This document shows positions 24,956 to 37,599 of a stretch of 64,000 nucleotides of DNA, piece after piece; the first letter of the stretch is position 1, and the number at the start of each line of letters is the position of its first letter. This DNA comes from Adiantum capillus-veneris. Its lineage: Eukaryota > Streptophyta > Polypodiopsida > Polypodiales > Pteridaceae. Under the pieces are notes generated by a model that ran no database searches, was not told the DNA's origin, and saw only the letters and a program-made list of their open reading frames with translations. The position numbers and the translations under genes are program-made. The stretch covers positions 92,592,221 through 92,656,220 of the forward strand of contig CM043956.1 of NCBI GenBank assembly GCA_014529385.2, given 5' to 3'.

Positions 24956-27540
24956 ATGCCGCTCTATGGGCTTATAGAGTTTCATTCAAGACAGCTTTAA
25001 ATGCTACACGCTTCAACCTTGTTTATGGTCTTGATGCCATACTCCCGATAGAATTTATATTGCCGATACTAAGGGTAGCTAAGGATCTTGAGTGGACCGG
25101 ACATGAATTGTCAGAAAGGTTTGAAGATTTAGAAAAGCTTGATGAGGAAAGGCTAATAGTTGTAGCTCACATCTATCCACAAAAACGGAAGCAAAAATAG
25201 TTTTTTGATTCCCATCTAGTCACAAAAATCTTCAAAAAAGGGGACCTAGTTTTAGTCTATTCCCTTAAGTCACACAGTCCCAAGTTCAAGAAAAAGGGAA
25301 ATGGACCGTTTATCATTTGACGATCTATCTCCAAGTGGAGCAGTTAAGTTGTCCACTCTAGATGGTGAACCAATGGCTAACTGGATTAGTGGATGCTGCT
25401 TGAAGAAGTACAATTTTCCACTAACCAATGATTTGCTAGAAAAGATGCATGCAAAAAAGAAAAGAAAGATGAATTAACAACAAGTTATTGATGAATCCCA
25501 AGAGGAAGCTCGACTTTGGCTACTCAAAAGGAAAGCTGCTTTCAAACATCAACAAACACCTATTCCCATCGACACTTTAAAACTAGATGAACGACTATGG
25601 GAATGGCAGAAGGATGCAGTGTCAACGGATAATAAATGGTTAGATGGAATGGACCTTCGCATCAAAGTACAACTGAACAATCATAGCATAAATATATTGG
25701 TTGATACCAGAGCTCGGATAAATGCAGCTAGTTATTCCACGTAGAAAGCAACGAATCATTCTTTAGCATCGGGAATATTGGCTATCTAAGGATGCAACCA
25801 AAACCCAACACCGGCATTGGGAGCCGTCAGCTTGAATGTGATAGTACATGGATGTTCATGCCCTCATCAATTTGTATGCTAACCAGTTGAACACATGAAT
25901 GAAACAATGATTCTTGGAATCTCATGGATGCGAACGTACAAGGCAGTACCAGATTGGGACACCAACCAACTCAAGCTATCACCTAAAGGAGGACAACTCA
26001 TCATTCCAATTGCATCGAGCAAAGAGGGATGGAAAAGAGGTTACCCACAAAAGAAATCACGAAGTAATAAATCTTATCCATCCTCTAGACAAGCAAATGC
26101 TACAAGTAGCATGCAAGGAGTCAGGAAAATTTGAGTACCAAAAGCACAACTCAAGGGTAAGCGGTCTCAAAATTGGGTGCCCAAGACATCATCTACCATA
26201 CCGAAGAAAGTTCCAAATCTAACTACTCAAAGAAAAGCATCTTTGAACAGGGAACCTAACACAAGATGGGTTTGGAGGAAAAAGGAGCATTTATCTTCTC
26301 CACAAACTGTAAATCTCATGAAACAATGGAAAATTAAGTCTCAAAACACTCAACCACAAACAGTTCATCAACGAAAAACCAAGATACCAGTGGCGAGTTA
26401 AAGCTCAACAATCGTCATCATTGATACTGACAGCTCAGGAAATTAGCGTGCCAAAGAATCCTGACACTACAATAAAGCAAAGAGCACACAAACTACAAGA
26501 TTTGCTCTTTGGGAAACATGAACAGGAAACTTCGACCACGGAAACCCTTGAGTTAATTACTCAAGACCCAAATCTTACACAGCATACTGGTTTGAAATGC
26601 AATGATCTTCAAAGCATGGTAGATCCAACCACGACTATGCATAGACACAACTTTTTAAACCATGCATACAGTCGTCCCGGAGTACTCCATCTAGGAGGGG
26701 TGGAAGGGAACTTCAGTAATTAAGTGCACTGTTTGAAGAGGGAGGAAAAAGCTGGATGTTAATGTGTGATTTTTTGTAAAATTACCTAATAATGTCCTTA
26801 AAAAGTAATCCAAAGGGAAATTTTAACTGATAATATCTCCCTGATGAGTGTAAAGAGTGTATATACTATCAAAAAATACATCAAAAATTAGCCTTTTTGC
26901 CTATTTTCATCATTTTTCTTGATATAGGAGCCTAAAAATGGATAAATCCACCAAAAATCAATAAAATAGTGTTCTTCAATGGATTTTTTTAATTATTCAT
27001 TTTCCAGTTTTCTTTTTTAGTGCATTTTATTATTTTCTTTGATTTTTTAATAAACAAGTCAAAAATTAATAATAAATAGCAAATGAGCTCAGATGGAGAA
27101 ATTGAAGATACGCTAATGATCAGAAGAACAAGGCGGACAGGCACAAAAAATTTCAACCAAAACGACAAACAAAAGCGGGAAACCTAACTTAGGCCGCCAA
27201 GGCCTACTTTTGCAAATTCTTGCAAAATGAGCAAACGGAATCCGATTGAAAAAAAAATTTAGTCTAACGTAGATTTCACGGCCTAGTAGGACTAACAAGG
27301 GAATTTGGAGAAAAATAGTTTGGGAAGTCCGAATATAGATATCAAAGGTAGCCCAAAATCACCTCATTTCCACTAGTCACTCTTAGAGAAGAGAGCTTTT
27401 TACCTTATTCGAGCGCGATTCTTGGACTCCACAGTCGCCCATTTTCAGCGACGTCTCACACGAAACATGAAGGGTAAGTTTTAAACTTATCAAAAACCGT
27501 TTCTATACGGTCGGATAGCAAGTCTAGGCCCAGGATAAAA
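24956..27540 (+). mobile_element. Gypsy 3' half: integrase C-terminus then retropepsin-like domain, and LTR (copy 1)
   Basis: Integrase C-terminal text runs ALWAYRVSFKTALNATRF, YGLDAILPIEF, then GDLVLVYSLKSH and WISGCCLKKYNFPLTNDLL (24961-25450). After one TAA (about 25476) the same frame continues to an aspartic-protease-like segment ILVDTRARINAAS (about 25697-25735; Arg where Gly is expected) and LGISWMRTYKAVPDWD. A Gln/Lys/Arg-rich tail follows, with TIKQRAHKLQDLLFGK near 26475. A purine tract at 26737-26752 precedes an AT-rich LTR-like region that runs to the Copia insertion. Copy 2 at 39.5-41.9 kb has the same unusual order. Many lesions are present. Confidence 0.75.
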
Positions 27541-27591
27541 CCCTAGAATCCCAGCTCTGTAGGAATGCCTACGACACAAAAACGACCATAG

Positions 27592-30500
27592 TGTTACCAT
27601 ATACATGTGGTAGTGATATGTGTGAACACACTAGGGCTACCGGGGCATTTTTTCCCTCTTTAGGAGGTTTTTCCCCTGAGCATTGTATATACACACATCA
27701 CTCTAGGGCTATCTATCTTTCCATTGCACACTAAGTAACACGCTCTCTATTGTGTGCCTTGAGCTTCCTTCGTCTTCTCCACGCTGTGTGCGTTTCTCTG
27801 CGACCCTAATTCCAACAATTGGTATCAGAGCAGGTTACGTCCTCCCGGGCTTAGTCGCCAGCTGCTCCAGCACACGCCCACTCAGTTTCTCCGACTACAG
27901 TGAGGTTTGGCGAGTGTTCGTAGGTCGACAAAAATTTGGGATGAGCTCGTGAAGCTCAGTCTGCTCAGATTTTTGATTCGGACTCATTTCAGCCTCGGTT
28001 TCCACTACAAGTAAGTCTGCACAAGCTATTTTGTCATTTTGTGTAGAATTTCTATCAGTGCCGTTTTTTCCATAACAAGTGCCTTACAATCTTCTATGGT
28101 TTGTGCTATATAGCATGTGTTGTTCCCGCTCCGTTTCTCCTATTTTTGGGCAGTTTTCACATCAGGTGCAACATTTACCATGGCTGACAACAACACAGAT
28201 GTCGTCAAGATGTTTGCTACTCAGGACAGGTTGGATGGGGACAATTACCCTATGTGGGCTTATATGGTTCAATACGCTCTTGTGTCAAAAGGCGTCTGGA
28301 ATATTGTGCAGGGCATTGATGTACGTCGTGGTTCTGAGGATGCAAGCAATGTTGAGGATGTTACAGGTCTTGCTGCAAGGATTGCTGCTATTAGAGTTGT
28401 TTTGCCTACGGCAAAACAATCTCATTTGGATGTAAAGGATGCACAAGCTCATGCATTGATTGCGTTGTCTGTGAAGTGCACCATTGTTCCTCACATTCGT
28501 TCAGCAAAATCTGCAAAACAGGCTTGGGATATATTGGCTGGTCTTTATGCAAGTCACAATGAGGCTAAAATTGCATTGCTGCGTAAAGAGCTAGAGTCAA
28601 AGATTATGCATCAGGAAGATGATATGGACACTTTCCTTGCTAGTGTCAAGGATATCAATGAGCAACTTATTTCTACAGGTGAAGTCATTTCAGACAGCTC
28701 CCTTGTGCAGACTGTTCTTGATGCCGTACCAGATTCATACCAAACTTGTGCTAGTACTTGGAGATTGATGACCCAAGGAAATCCTGAAGTTGTCAAGTTT
28801 GATGCATTATGCGCATTGTTGTTGTAAGAGTCACTTTCCAGAAAAAACAGGACTAGGCAGCATGCAGTTGAACAGGCTTTTATTGCTTCTCAAAGAAAGG
28901 GTAGTAACAGCAATGCAACCACTTCCTATGCGCATTGTTGTTGTAAGAGTCACTTTCCAGAAAAAACAGGACTATGCAGCGTTTTATTGCTTCTCAAAGA
29001 AAGGGTAGTAACAGCAATGCAACCACTTCCTATGGTTGTGCTGCGAGTGGCAAAACTTCTGTTCCTAATGCTTCTGCTGGCAAAAATTCATCTGGAAATT
29101 CTGGTGATAAAGGCAAAACAAGATGCGTTTCCATTATTGTAAAGCTAATAATCACTTGATCAAGTAGTGTCCTAAGTTGAAGGCTAAAGAGGCTAAGAAG
29201 AAAGAGGGTGGTTCCACTGCAAATGCCGGTTCCACTACATATGTAGCCATTGTTGAGTCTTCTGTAAAAGGAGACTGTAATGCTAATGTTGATGCAGAAT
29301 GGGCTTTTAGCACAAAGTGCACTTACAATCCTAATGTCCATGATGCATTCTTGTCAGTTGCTACAGATTCACATGTGTGGTATTTCGATAGTGGTGCTAC
29401 AAATCACATTACCTCACATCGTGAATTGTTCACCTCACTCTGTCCCTCATGGGAAGTCACTTGTGCCAACAATGCCTCTTATCCGGTTCAGGAAGTTGGA
29501 AAGATTGTGCTTACTGCTGCAAATGGCAATTCTTTCACACTTGTTGATGCAATTTATGTACCTAGGATCAAGAAGAATCTTTTGTCTGTATCTGCACTTG
29601 CTAGACTTGGACTTGTAGTCAAATTTGTGGATGACAGATGTACAGTTCATGATCTCAGTTTTGGTGATGAAATCGTTGCATCTCGGCTTTTGTGTCATGG
29701 GCTGTATAAGCTCACTTTTTATGACAAGTGTGGATAAAATTTTGCAAATGCAGTTGCAGATTCAAGGGCTATTTCATATGCAAAACTTTGGCATGCACGT
29801 TTTGGTCATCTGAATTTTTCCAGTTTGTTGCGTTTGCAGAAATCTGATATGGTTGCTTCTTTGCCGCCTCTTGAAGCACCTGTCAAACATGTTTGTGAAG
29901 GCTGTATTTTGGGTAAGATGCAGCGTTCTAAGTTTCCAAAGGATGGTTCAGTTTGGGCCACATGCAGGTTGCAACTTGTGCATAGTGATGTTTGTGGGCC
30001 CATGCAAACTCCGTCCTTGGGCAATTACCTTTACTTAGTGACTTTCATTGATGATTACTCCAGGCATGCATGGATATTTCCGCTTAAAGCGAAGTCCGAA
30101 ATTTTTATGTGTTTCAAACAATTTTTGGCTATGGCTAAAAATATCTTGAAATGTACTATGGGCACCCTCCGTTCCGATCGAGGGAGGGAGTATATGTCTC
30201 ATAAATTCAATGCATTTCTAGCTAGTCGTGGGATAAAACACCAATGTACAGTGCCTTATACACCTCAGCAAAATGGTGTTGCTAAGAGGAAAAACAGGTC
30301 ACTTCCGGAAATGGCACGATGTATGGTCAAAAGTCAAGCTTTGCCGCATTCTTTTTGGCTTGAGGCCATCATGTGTGCCACTTATGTACTAAACAGGTGT
30401 CCTACGAAAGCTTTGCAGTCTATTACTCCATATGAAGCATGGCATGATAGAAAACCTTCTATTGAGCACATGCGTGTTTTTGGTTGTTTGGCATATGCTT

Positions 30501-32857
30501 TGGTGCCACAAACACAGCGCAAAAAACTGGATGATAAGGCTGTCAAATGTATTTTTGTTTGTTGTAGTGTTGAAAGCAAAGGTTACAGGTTGTATCATCC
30601 GCAAACAAAACGAATTCTGGTTTCACGAGATGTAGTGTTTGTGGAAGATTCTATTCATCCCTTGTTGTCATGTACTAGAGATAGTAATGTAATCTCACAG
30701 GACATTTATGACACTTTGTTGTCTCTTTTCAATGGTGGAAATACAAATGTAAGTTCCAATGAGGCAAATGTACAGCCTATGGGGGTTTCTGAAAATGTTA
30801 CAGATCAGCCAATTACTGATGCAGATGTACATGATATACTTGATGAGGAAAGGGCTGAAAATGAGCAGGCTAGAGGTATGCCAAAATGGCTGGTGCACAC
30901 TTTGCGTGACAGTAAATTGGATATACCTTTGTCTAGTCTTACTCGTTTTGGCTCTCGCCATGCATCTTATGCATCAGATTTTTATGCTTTGGTTGTGTCT
31001 AGCTTACATGATGTTGAGGAGCCTCTATCTTTTGATGAAGCACAGAATTCAAAAAATTGGATGGCTGCCATGCAATCTGAATATGATGCACTTATAGAAA
31101 ATGACACATGGACTTTATGTGATTTTCCTCCTGACAAAAAGGCCATTGGTACAAAGTGGGCTTACAAGTTGAAACGCAAGCCGGATGTTGAGATCGATCG
31201 CCATAAGGCTCGACTTGTTGCAAAGGGTTATGCACAACAAAAAAGCATAGATTATGAAGATACTTTTTCTCCCACTTGTCGTATGACTACTGTGCGTTTT
31301 CTATGTACATTGGCAGCTCATTTTGGTTGGGGTGTACATCAATCAGACATTGTTACTACTTTCTTGAATGATGACATATTTGAGGAAGTTTATGTAATGC
31401 AGCCTCGTGGTTTTGTCATAAAAGGACAAGAGGACATAGTGTGCAGATGTAAGAAGGCTTTGTATGGGTTGAAGCAATCTCCTCGTGCTTGGTATGAGAA
31501 AGCTTACACTCATTTGGTCAAACAAGGCTTTCGTAACAGTCCAACAGAAAGCACATAGTATGTAAAGCGTGAGGGTGATGTACTTCTCATTGTGGTTCTT
31601 TATGTCGATAATTTGTTGATCACTAGACCAAAGAGAGACATATTGTTGAATTTAAGGCTAATTTGAATGCTACTTTCAAGATGAAAGATTTGGGGTTGTT
31701 GCATCATTACTTGGGTATACAGTTTAAGCAGTGTGATGGTGGTATTCCTTGTGTTAGAAAATTTACATAGAGACATTGCTATGTAAGTTTGGACTTGAGG
31801 ATTGCAAACCTATTGCCACTCCCATGGAAATAAGTTTGAAGTTGAGTCTACATGATGCTGGCATTCCTGCTGATGTCTCTCTTTACCAAACTGTTGTTGG
31901 CTGCCTTATATATGTATGCCACACAAGGCCGAATATTCAGTTTGCAGTCTCATAGGTCAGCAGATTTATGGATAGCCCAGGGTCTAAGCATTGGCAAGCT
32001 GTCAAGTGTATTTTCCGCTACCTTAGTGGCGCTTTACATATTGGCTTGTTTTATCCGAAGGGGGAATCATTGCCGCCAGGCTTACATGCTTTTTCGGACT
32101 CAGATTGGGTTGGTTGTTTTGACACGCAAGTGTTCACAAGTGGTTTTTTTTTCATGCTTGGCAGTTCATGTATATCATGGTTGAGCAAGAAGCAACCTAC
32201 TGTGGAAACTTCAAGTTGTGAGGCTGAGTACAGCGCAGTCTTCACAGCTACGGTTGAGTGTGTATGACTTAGACGCCTTATGGCTGATTTGGGTGTTGGA
32301 CAGGACACTACCAACACTATCTACACTGACAGTCAGAGCGCATTGGCAATTGCGAAGAACCCAGTTTTTCATGCTCGCACAAAGCACATTGATGTGCATT
32401 ACCACTATGTCAGGGAGAGGCTTTTAGCAGGAGAGATCAGCTTGGCTTATGTGCCAACACAGGACAACCTTGGAGATCTTTTCACAAAGGCATTGTCTCG
32501 TGAGAAGCTTAAAGCTTTTCGCAAAGCTTTGGGCTTACTCCCCTTTGTGGACTGATCATGTCCTCAGGGCATGGCACTTCCCTTTACTCATGTGCTAGCT
32601 CTCGTTCACCGCATCACTCCAGGGAGGCTTTGTTACCATATACATGTGGTAGTGATGTGTGTGAACACACTACGACCGTCGGGGCATGTTTTCCCTCTTT
32701 AGGAGGTTTTTTCCCCCAAGCATTGTATATACGCCCATCCGTTTAGGGCTATCTATCTTTCCATTGCACACTAAGTAACACACTCTCTATTGTCTGCCTT
32801 GAGCTTCCTTCGTCTTCTCCAAGCTGTGTGCGTTTCTCTGCAACTCTAATTCCAACA
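27592..32857 (+). mobile_element. complete-length Copia LTR retrotransposon with CATAG target duplication
   Basis: The 5' LTR is 27592-27817 and the 3' LTR is 32631-32857, about 226 bp each and roughly 90% alike by eye. Both run TGTTACC to CCAACA. A perfect 5-bp duplication CATAG flanks the element (27587-27591 and 32858-32862). The primer-binding site TGGTATCAGAGC is at 27820-27831, and a short purine tract CCAGGGAGG lies just before the 3' LTR. The element inserted in the LTR-like end of Gypsy copy 1. Confidence 0.95.
28180..32555 (+). pseudogene. Copia gag-pol polyprotein, multiply disrupted
   Basis: Gag starts at ATG 28180 (MADNNTDVV, with a UBN2-type NYPMWAYMVQYAL region). It is broken at about 28809 by a 119-bp tandem duplication that repeats to about 29034. 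The zinc knuckle near 29130 lacks its first Cys and has a TAG. The protease gives WYFDSGATNHI (29380). Pre-integrase and integrase (29780-30320) have WHARFGHLN, HSDVCGP and LRSDRGREY, but Lys replaces the third catalytic residue (QQNGVAKRKN). The RT (31060-31620) keeps HQSDIVTTFLN but reads YVDN instead of YVDD. RNase H (32090-32480) retains SDSDWVG, CEAEY, TDSQSA and HIDVHYHYVRE. Frameshifts and stops occur near 28830, 29737, 31555 and 31630-31960. It cannot transpose on its own. Confidence 0.93.
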
Positions 32858-32862
32858 CATAG

Positions 32863-33160
32863 CAGCCTTTCAGCTTAACTGAATTGAATGAGACTTGAAC
32901 TGTATCATGCCCCTAGATAATATAACACTTCCATATCATTAGATGACCATTTGGCCGGGGTCGAGGGGGTCCCAAGTAAATAATCTAGGTTTTTGACCAC
33001 ATGCCAAAGTTGGATTCTGACTCCATGGGCAGCATATATACGAGGTCTATACACAATGTACCCAGATAGTTTTAAGAAAACAGTCAAGGCAAGCTCTCAA
33101 ACAAAAGGAAACAACTCGAAGACTATGTTGGCGGATACGCCGCGACAGACGTCAGCACAG
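32863..33160. other. intergenic, nothing recognised
   Basis: About 300 bp with no domain, repeat or RNA gene that I can identify. Only short shadow frames are present. Confidence 0.5.
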
Positions 33161-34054
33161 CGAGAACTCACCTAACAAGAATTGTCAGCTAAGGATGAAG
33201 CTCAACCCACAGGCGCGTGGAAGCAAGCATAGGGTGTCAACCTACACGCGACCGACTATTGACTACTTCCTATAGAGGTCTCTACCCAATGTCTAAGTTA
33301 CAACCTACTATTGTGCACAGGAGGAGATTTCCTACAACGCTTCCATGAGCCAAATACCCATCAGACGTTCTCGAAACGCTACGAAACTTGAGGGATATCC
33401 TATTGACACCAATAGGCAACTCTCCCTAAGGTCCGTAACCCAAAACCCTACCCAAAAACACCCAGTGCAGAATCACGTAGGATGTCTAACAGGTTTTTGC
33501 AGGTCGTTGTTTCTGAAAACTAAGGTGCGTAATGTGTAGCTCTACTCCATACGAACGCGTCGATATGCTGAAATGCGAAAATAGACACCGTTTGCTTACC
33601 GAATCAATAGAAATAGCTCGCGGTTCAATCTAGCGAAGCCGGGCCATACACATGCAAGGTAGGTGTTGATGCGTAGCTCTCTCCGAGGGAAACACGCTGC
33701 ACTTCTCCGCACTCAATTCCGACCACCAGTGTGCACGTAGCGTCAAGATAAACTCTCACCCTCTCTCGTACACAGGATACGCTTCTCACAAACACTTTAT
33801 AGAATGAACAAGGGTTTTTTCATTAAGGTCAAAATTTGGTATATATACCTTCCAAATACAATACCTCATGTTCCAAAGTAAAATCCTACTCAGTCTAATG
33901 GCAAAAATAATATACAAAATTGGAAACTTCTGCAAGCCCTAAGTATTTACAAATGAAATTACATTTTTTCTTGATCAGAGAATGACTACATAGGATTCCT
34001 TTCTTTTTGCATTCCACCAGTCTTCAGTTGAGTGTAGCCACCAGTCTTCAGTTA
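33160..34054 (-). mobile_element. LTR-like 3' end of a minus-strand LTR element
   Basis: On the minus strand a purine tract (AACTAGGAGGGGAGGAG, about 34071-34055) is followed by TGTTAACTGAAGACTGG at 34054, a typical polypurine-tract/LTR junction. The phrase GAAGACTGGTGG is directly repeated just inside. The far boundary is not clear, so 33160 is a guess. The region contains CACGTAGGATGTC near 33474, a half-match to the palindromic repeats at 37.7-38.6 kb on the other side of the coding part. That supports one element spanning both. Confidence 0.45.
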
Positions 34055-34125
34055 ACACTCCTCCCCTCCTAGTTCATGTCGTCCCCGACATGACAGTAGA
34101 GCTGCTGCTTCAGTGGAGGCTGTCG

Positions 34126-37100
34126 CGCATCTTCAAGACAGACTCATACCGTGCATGTTGGGCCACTAATGTAGGGTCGAATATATCTGTGTCGATGGTG
34201 AAGAAGCCGGTGTAGAAGGCTTCTTCAAAGTCCTGGAGCTAGTATGAGGGCAAGAACATTATTCTTTGGTAGAGGGAACGTATCACCTCATGGGAAGGCT
34301 GAGCAGACAGTTCATAAGCACATCTATAAGTATCTTGGAAGAAGAATATGTTGTCTATGGCTTGTCCAGGTTTGAAGACCTCAAAGACTGCCAGAAGTGT
34401 TTTACATATAATCCTGAGCATAATGCAAGAGAGGTCAGGCAAGACAATGAACAATTTAATGGCGCCCATTAGGGTATTGCTCACTCATTCTTTTGCCTGC
34501 CTTCAAGCCTGGCAGCTTCGGGTAGTTGAGCCACGTGGGGTGGCTTCTCTTTAGCAATTCATGCTCCTTCCATGTCCGCATCCTTGGTAGAGGGCAAAAG
34601 CTGAGGTCGTCTCTGATCATTTTAGGCACCTCTACCAAATGTACTAAATACTGTGGGTATTTAGTGAGCCATGCCTTCCTCCATCTTGGTTGAGAGTATA
34701 CAATGAGTTTAACCCCTTCTGGTTTGGTGACATCTTCATTGTACAGCGGCACTATGGGCTCCTCTTTAATCCTTTTGTTGATTGTAGCAGCCTCGTATTT
34801 TAGCAGAGGATAGGGGAGAGAGGGTTGTAGCCATTCATGTCCAACGACATTTTCATCTAATTTCTAAATGGTCATTGACTTCAATATCCTCTGCTCCCAC
34901 TACATTGCTTCCTTTGCAGTGTCCTTTATGGTTGCTTCTATTGATTTTTGTAGATTGTCTTCTTCTTCTTGTGTCAAATCCCAGGGTTTTGATAATGATC
35001 CCTCAGGAATGTCCTCTTGTATTGTTGTGTCCACCGGATCTGTCACATTCTCTATATCAATTCCTTCCATAGCGGCCGGCCCATGACTTGGGTGATGTTC
35101 TTCACTTGTTTGGCTTTGAAGTTCGTTCAACTGCTTCTGTAAATTGTCTTTTGCTATCTGAGCTTGTTCTGTCATGGATACTTATAGGTCATTGAGTTCT
35201 GCGTTGACTCTATCGGCTTCTTCTAGCTTCTGTTTTACCTCATCCTTCTCTGTCTGCAACGTCTGTGTATTATCTTCTAGTCTTTTCTGAAACTTCATCA
35301 ATTCTGCTTTCAATGATTTGTTCTCATCTTCCAATCTGCTTTGTATCACCATTGATCCCTCTGCCAGCATCACTCTCTGCCTCTTTTCAAGCGTCAGCTC
35401 TTTTTGAAGTTCTATCATTTGTTCTTCAAACGCATCTCTATCTGGGGTAGTGCTAGTTGCAGCTGCAGCCCTTGCTCTACCTAGAGATGCTCTCAACCTT
35501 TGAATTGTTTGCTCTTTTACTTTGATTTGATCCTTGAGTTCAATTACCTCATCTTGGCTAGCTTCATATGATATTTCAGCCTTGTCCTTAGCCTCTTTCA
35601 AGCTCTCCACCTATTTTGACTCTTCCGCCAACTGTAGGGTTAGCTCATCCCTTTCCTTCTCGGCTTCAAAAAGAGCAATGCTGACTTTTTGATATTCTTC
35701 TTTAGTTTAGCAGCTTTTGATTGATTTCCCGGCTTTGATTTTCTAACTCTTGACATTTCTACAGTGCTGCTTCTAATTTAGCTTGCATCTGCTCCTGGTT
35801 TTTCTTCTGAAGTGTTTCCACTTCAACTTTCACTTTTTCTTCACTCAACCTCATCCCTTCATACTCCATTTCTCTGGCCATTGATTTGGATCTCAATCCT
35901 TGCAGTCTCTGTATCACTTCTTCAAAATCCTCTTGTGGTTGCAAATCCATGGTATATGTGGCATTCTCCTTTAACTCAACCAAACTAGAGCTCAGTGTGT
36001 ATTCTTCTGGTTTAGGGGTTGATAATTGAAAAGCCGTATGAGCTGCCTCCTCTCGGGTGTATCTAGCAGCTAGCAGATCCAAGAATATTCCATAATTTCT
36101 TGCCTCCGGATCTTGCTTCTCAAGCTTTGGTTCAAATTTGGCCTTCTGCTCTTTCTCTTTGTTCTCCTCTTCCTTGGAGTCTTGTTGCTTCTCAGATTTA
36201 TTCAACTCCTCAGTTTGTCAAGGTTGAGGAGGACTAGGAGGAGGTGGTGATGGTGGAGGACTTGACTCGCGGCTTGATGGTGGTATTGATAGCTTCTTTT
36301 TGAAGTCTTTATTAGCTTTTGTTTTCCTTTCTCGCTCTTCACCTTCCTGCTCTTCTAGCAGCTTCCGCCTCACATCATCAACCTCTTCTTCGGTAAAAGG
36401 TATGATTGGAATGTTCTCAGCCGCCGCATCTAGGATCTCAAAATTCTTTATGTAATCTTCGAAGCGATCCCTATTCGTCCTTCGCGAAGATCCAGACATG
36501 GCCTCAAGTGAGGGCTTCCATAATTCGTTTAGATCTCCTTTAAGCATCCATTGGGCTCTGAAACTCTCCATCAACCTCTCTAGTCGAGCAGCCTTCTGGG
36601 ATTTGGTCTCTTTTGCTGGTATCTGAATAGTAGCTTTCTTTCCTTTCTTTGCTGAGTTGGCTCTTCTTCTATTGTCTCTAGCCTTCTCTTCAGTCTGGTG
36701 GTTACCCTGGGAGCTATAGGTTGCTCCTCTTCCTTGTCCTCTGTCAGCTCCAACCACTCATTCTGTGATGGAGGAAGAGGCCACTGGCCTTTAGCATGTA
36801 GAGCTTCATATATCACCTTTGTGAGCATCTCCCCTATTGCAATATATGTAGGGTTCTGTGTTCCCATCCTCACAATGTTGTACTACAGGTATGCCGCATA
36901 ATCTATCTCTCCTGGGCTGCTTGTCTTCATTGCCCATGTGAATGTTGTTCCAATTGCTGCAAGTGGCACAGTGTACTTTTGAGGCCTCTTGGTGCAAATA
37001 TGGAAATATTGGCTGTAAAGTTGGCACATGGTTTCCACCATTGGATTTGCAATATCCTCAAAGGTGTAGTTTTTTTTTAGTTTCTTTTTATACCTTCACC

Positions 37101-37573
37101 TCTTCTCGCCTCTTGTTGGCACTGTCTCCTGCATTAGAGAGGTTTAAGGCATTTGCCACCACCTCTGGTGTGATGAGAATCACTCTGTCCTTTCCTTGCA
37201 GATTTTTCACCTTGGCTATGCCATTTTCCTTGATTGTGGTGACGAATTCCCAGACTCTCTGAATGTCAATTCCTGCTGGCAAAGCCTCAAAATAATTGTG
37301 TAAGTCCAGCTTTTCCAAGATAGACACTATTTCTGGCTTTCTCGTGAACTCATTGAGTTCCTGTGGTATCATTGGTAGCTCTATGGCATTGCCTTCTGGG
37401 TCCTTGAACAGGCCTTGGTATATCCTGAGGTCGTTTGCTTCCAGTAACTTGCTTTGTAGCCAAGTGGTAGTGGGCTTTATGGTTCCTGCTGGTATTATGA
37501 ATGGCTCCACCTCATCCAGGTAATCCTTGTAGGTCGTTCTTTTCTTCTTTGCTGGCGACTTAGCGGTTGCCAT
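34126..37573 (-). pseudogene. gag-like long coiled-coil ORF of an LTR element, frame-disrupted
   Basis: Minus-strand fragments in order: a basic start (MATAKSPAKKKRTTYKDYLDEV, 37573); a globular domain with LQSKLLEANDLRIYQGLF and GKDRVILITPEVVANALNLSNAGD resembling the mobile-domain/gag-like proteins of plant retroelements; a KR-rich region (36750-36580); and a Pro-rich stretch (36290-36220). A long heptad coiled coil spans about 36200-35180, followed by an acidic segment, then a C-terminal domain (34752-34126) with PRWRKAWLTKYPQYL and a final FEEAFYTGFFTIDTDIFDPTLVAQHARYE before the stop. At least five frame changes or stops break it. No PR, RT or IN lies between it and the LTR, so the element is nonautonomous or Gag-only. 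It could instead be an unrelated captured gene. Confidence 0.55.
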
Positions 37574-37599
37574 GGATCCTGTTGCACTCAGTAGTCCAA

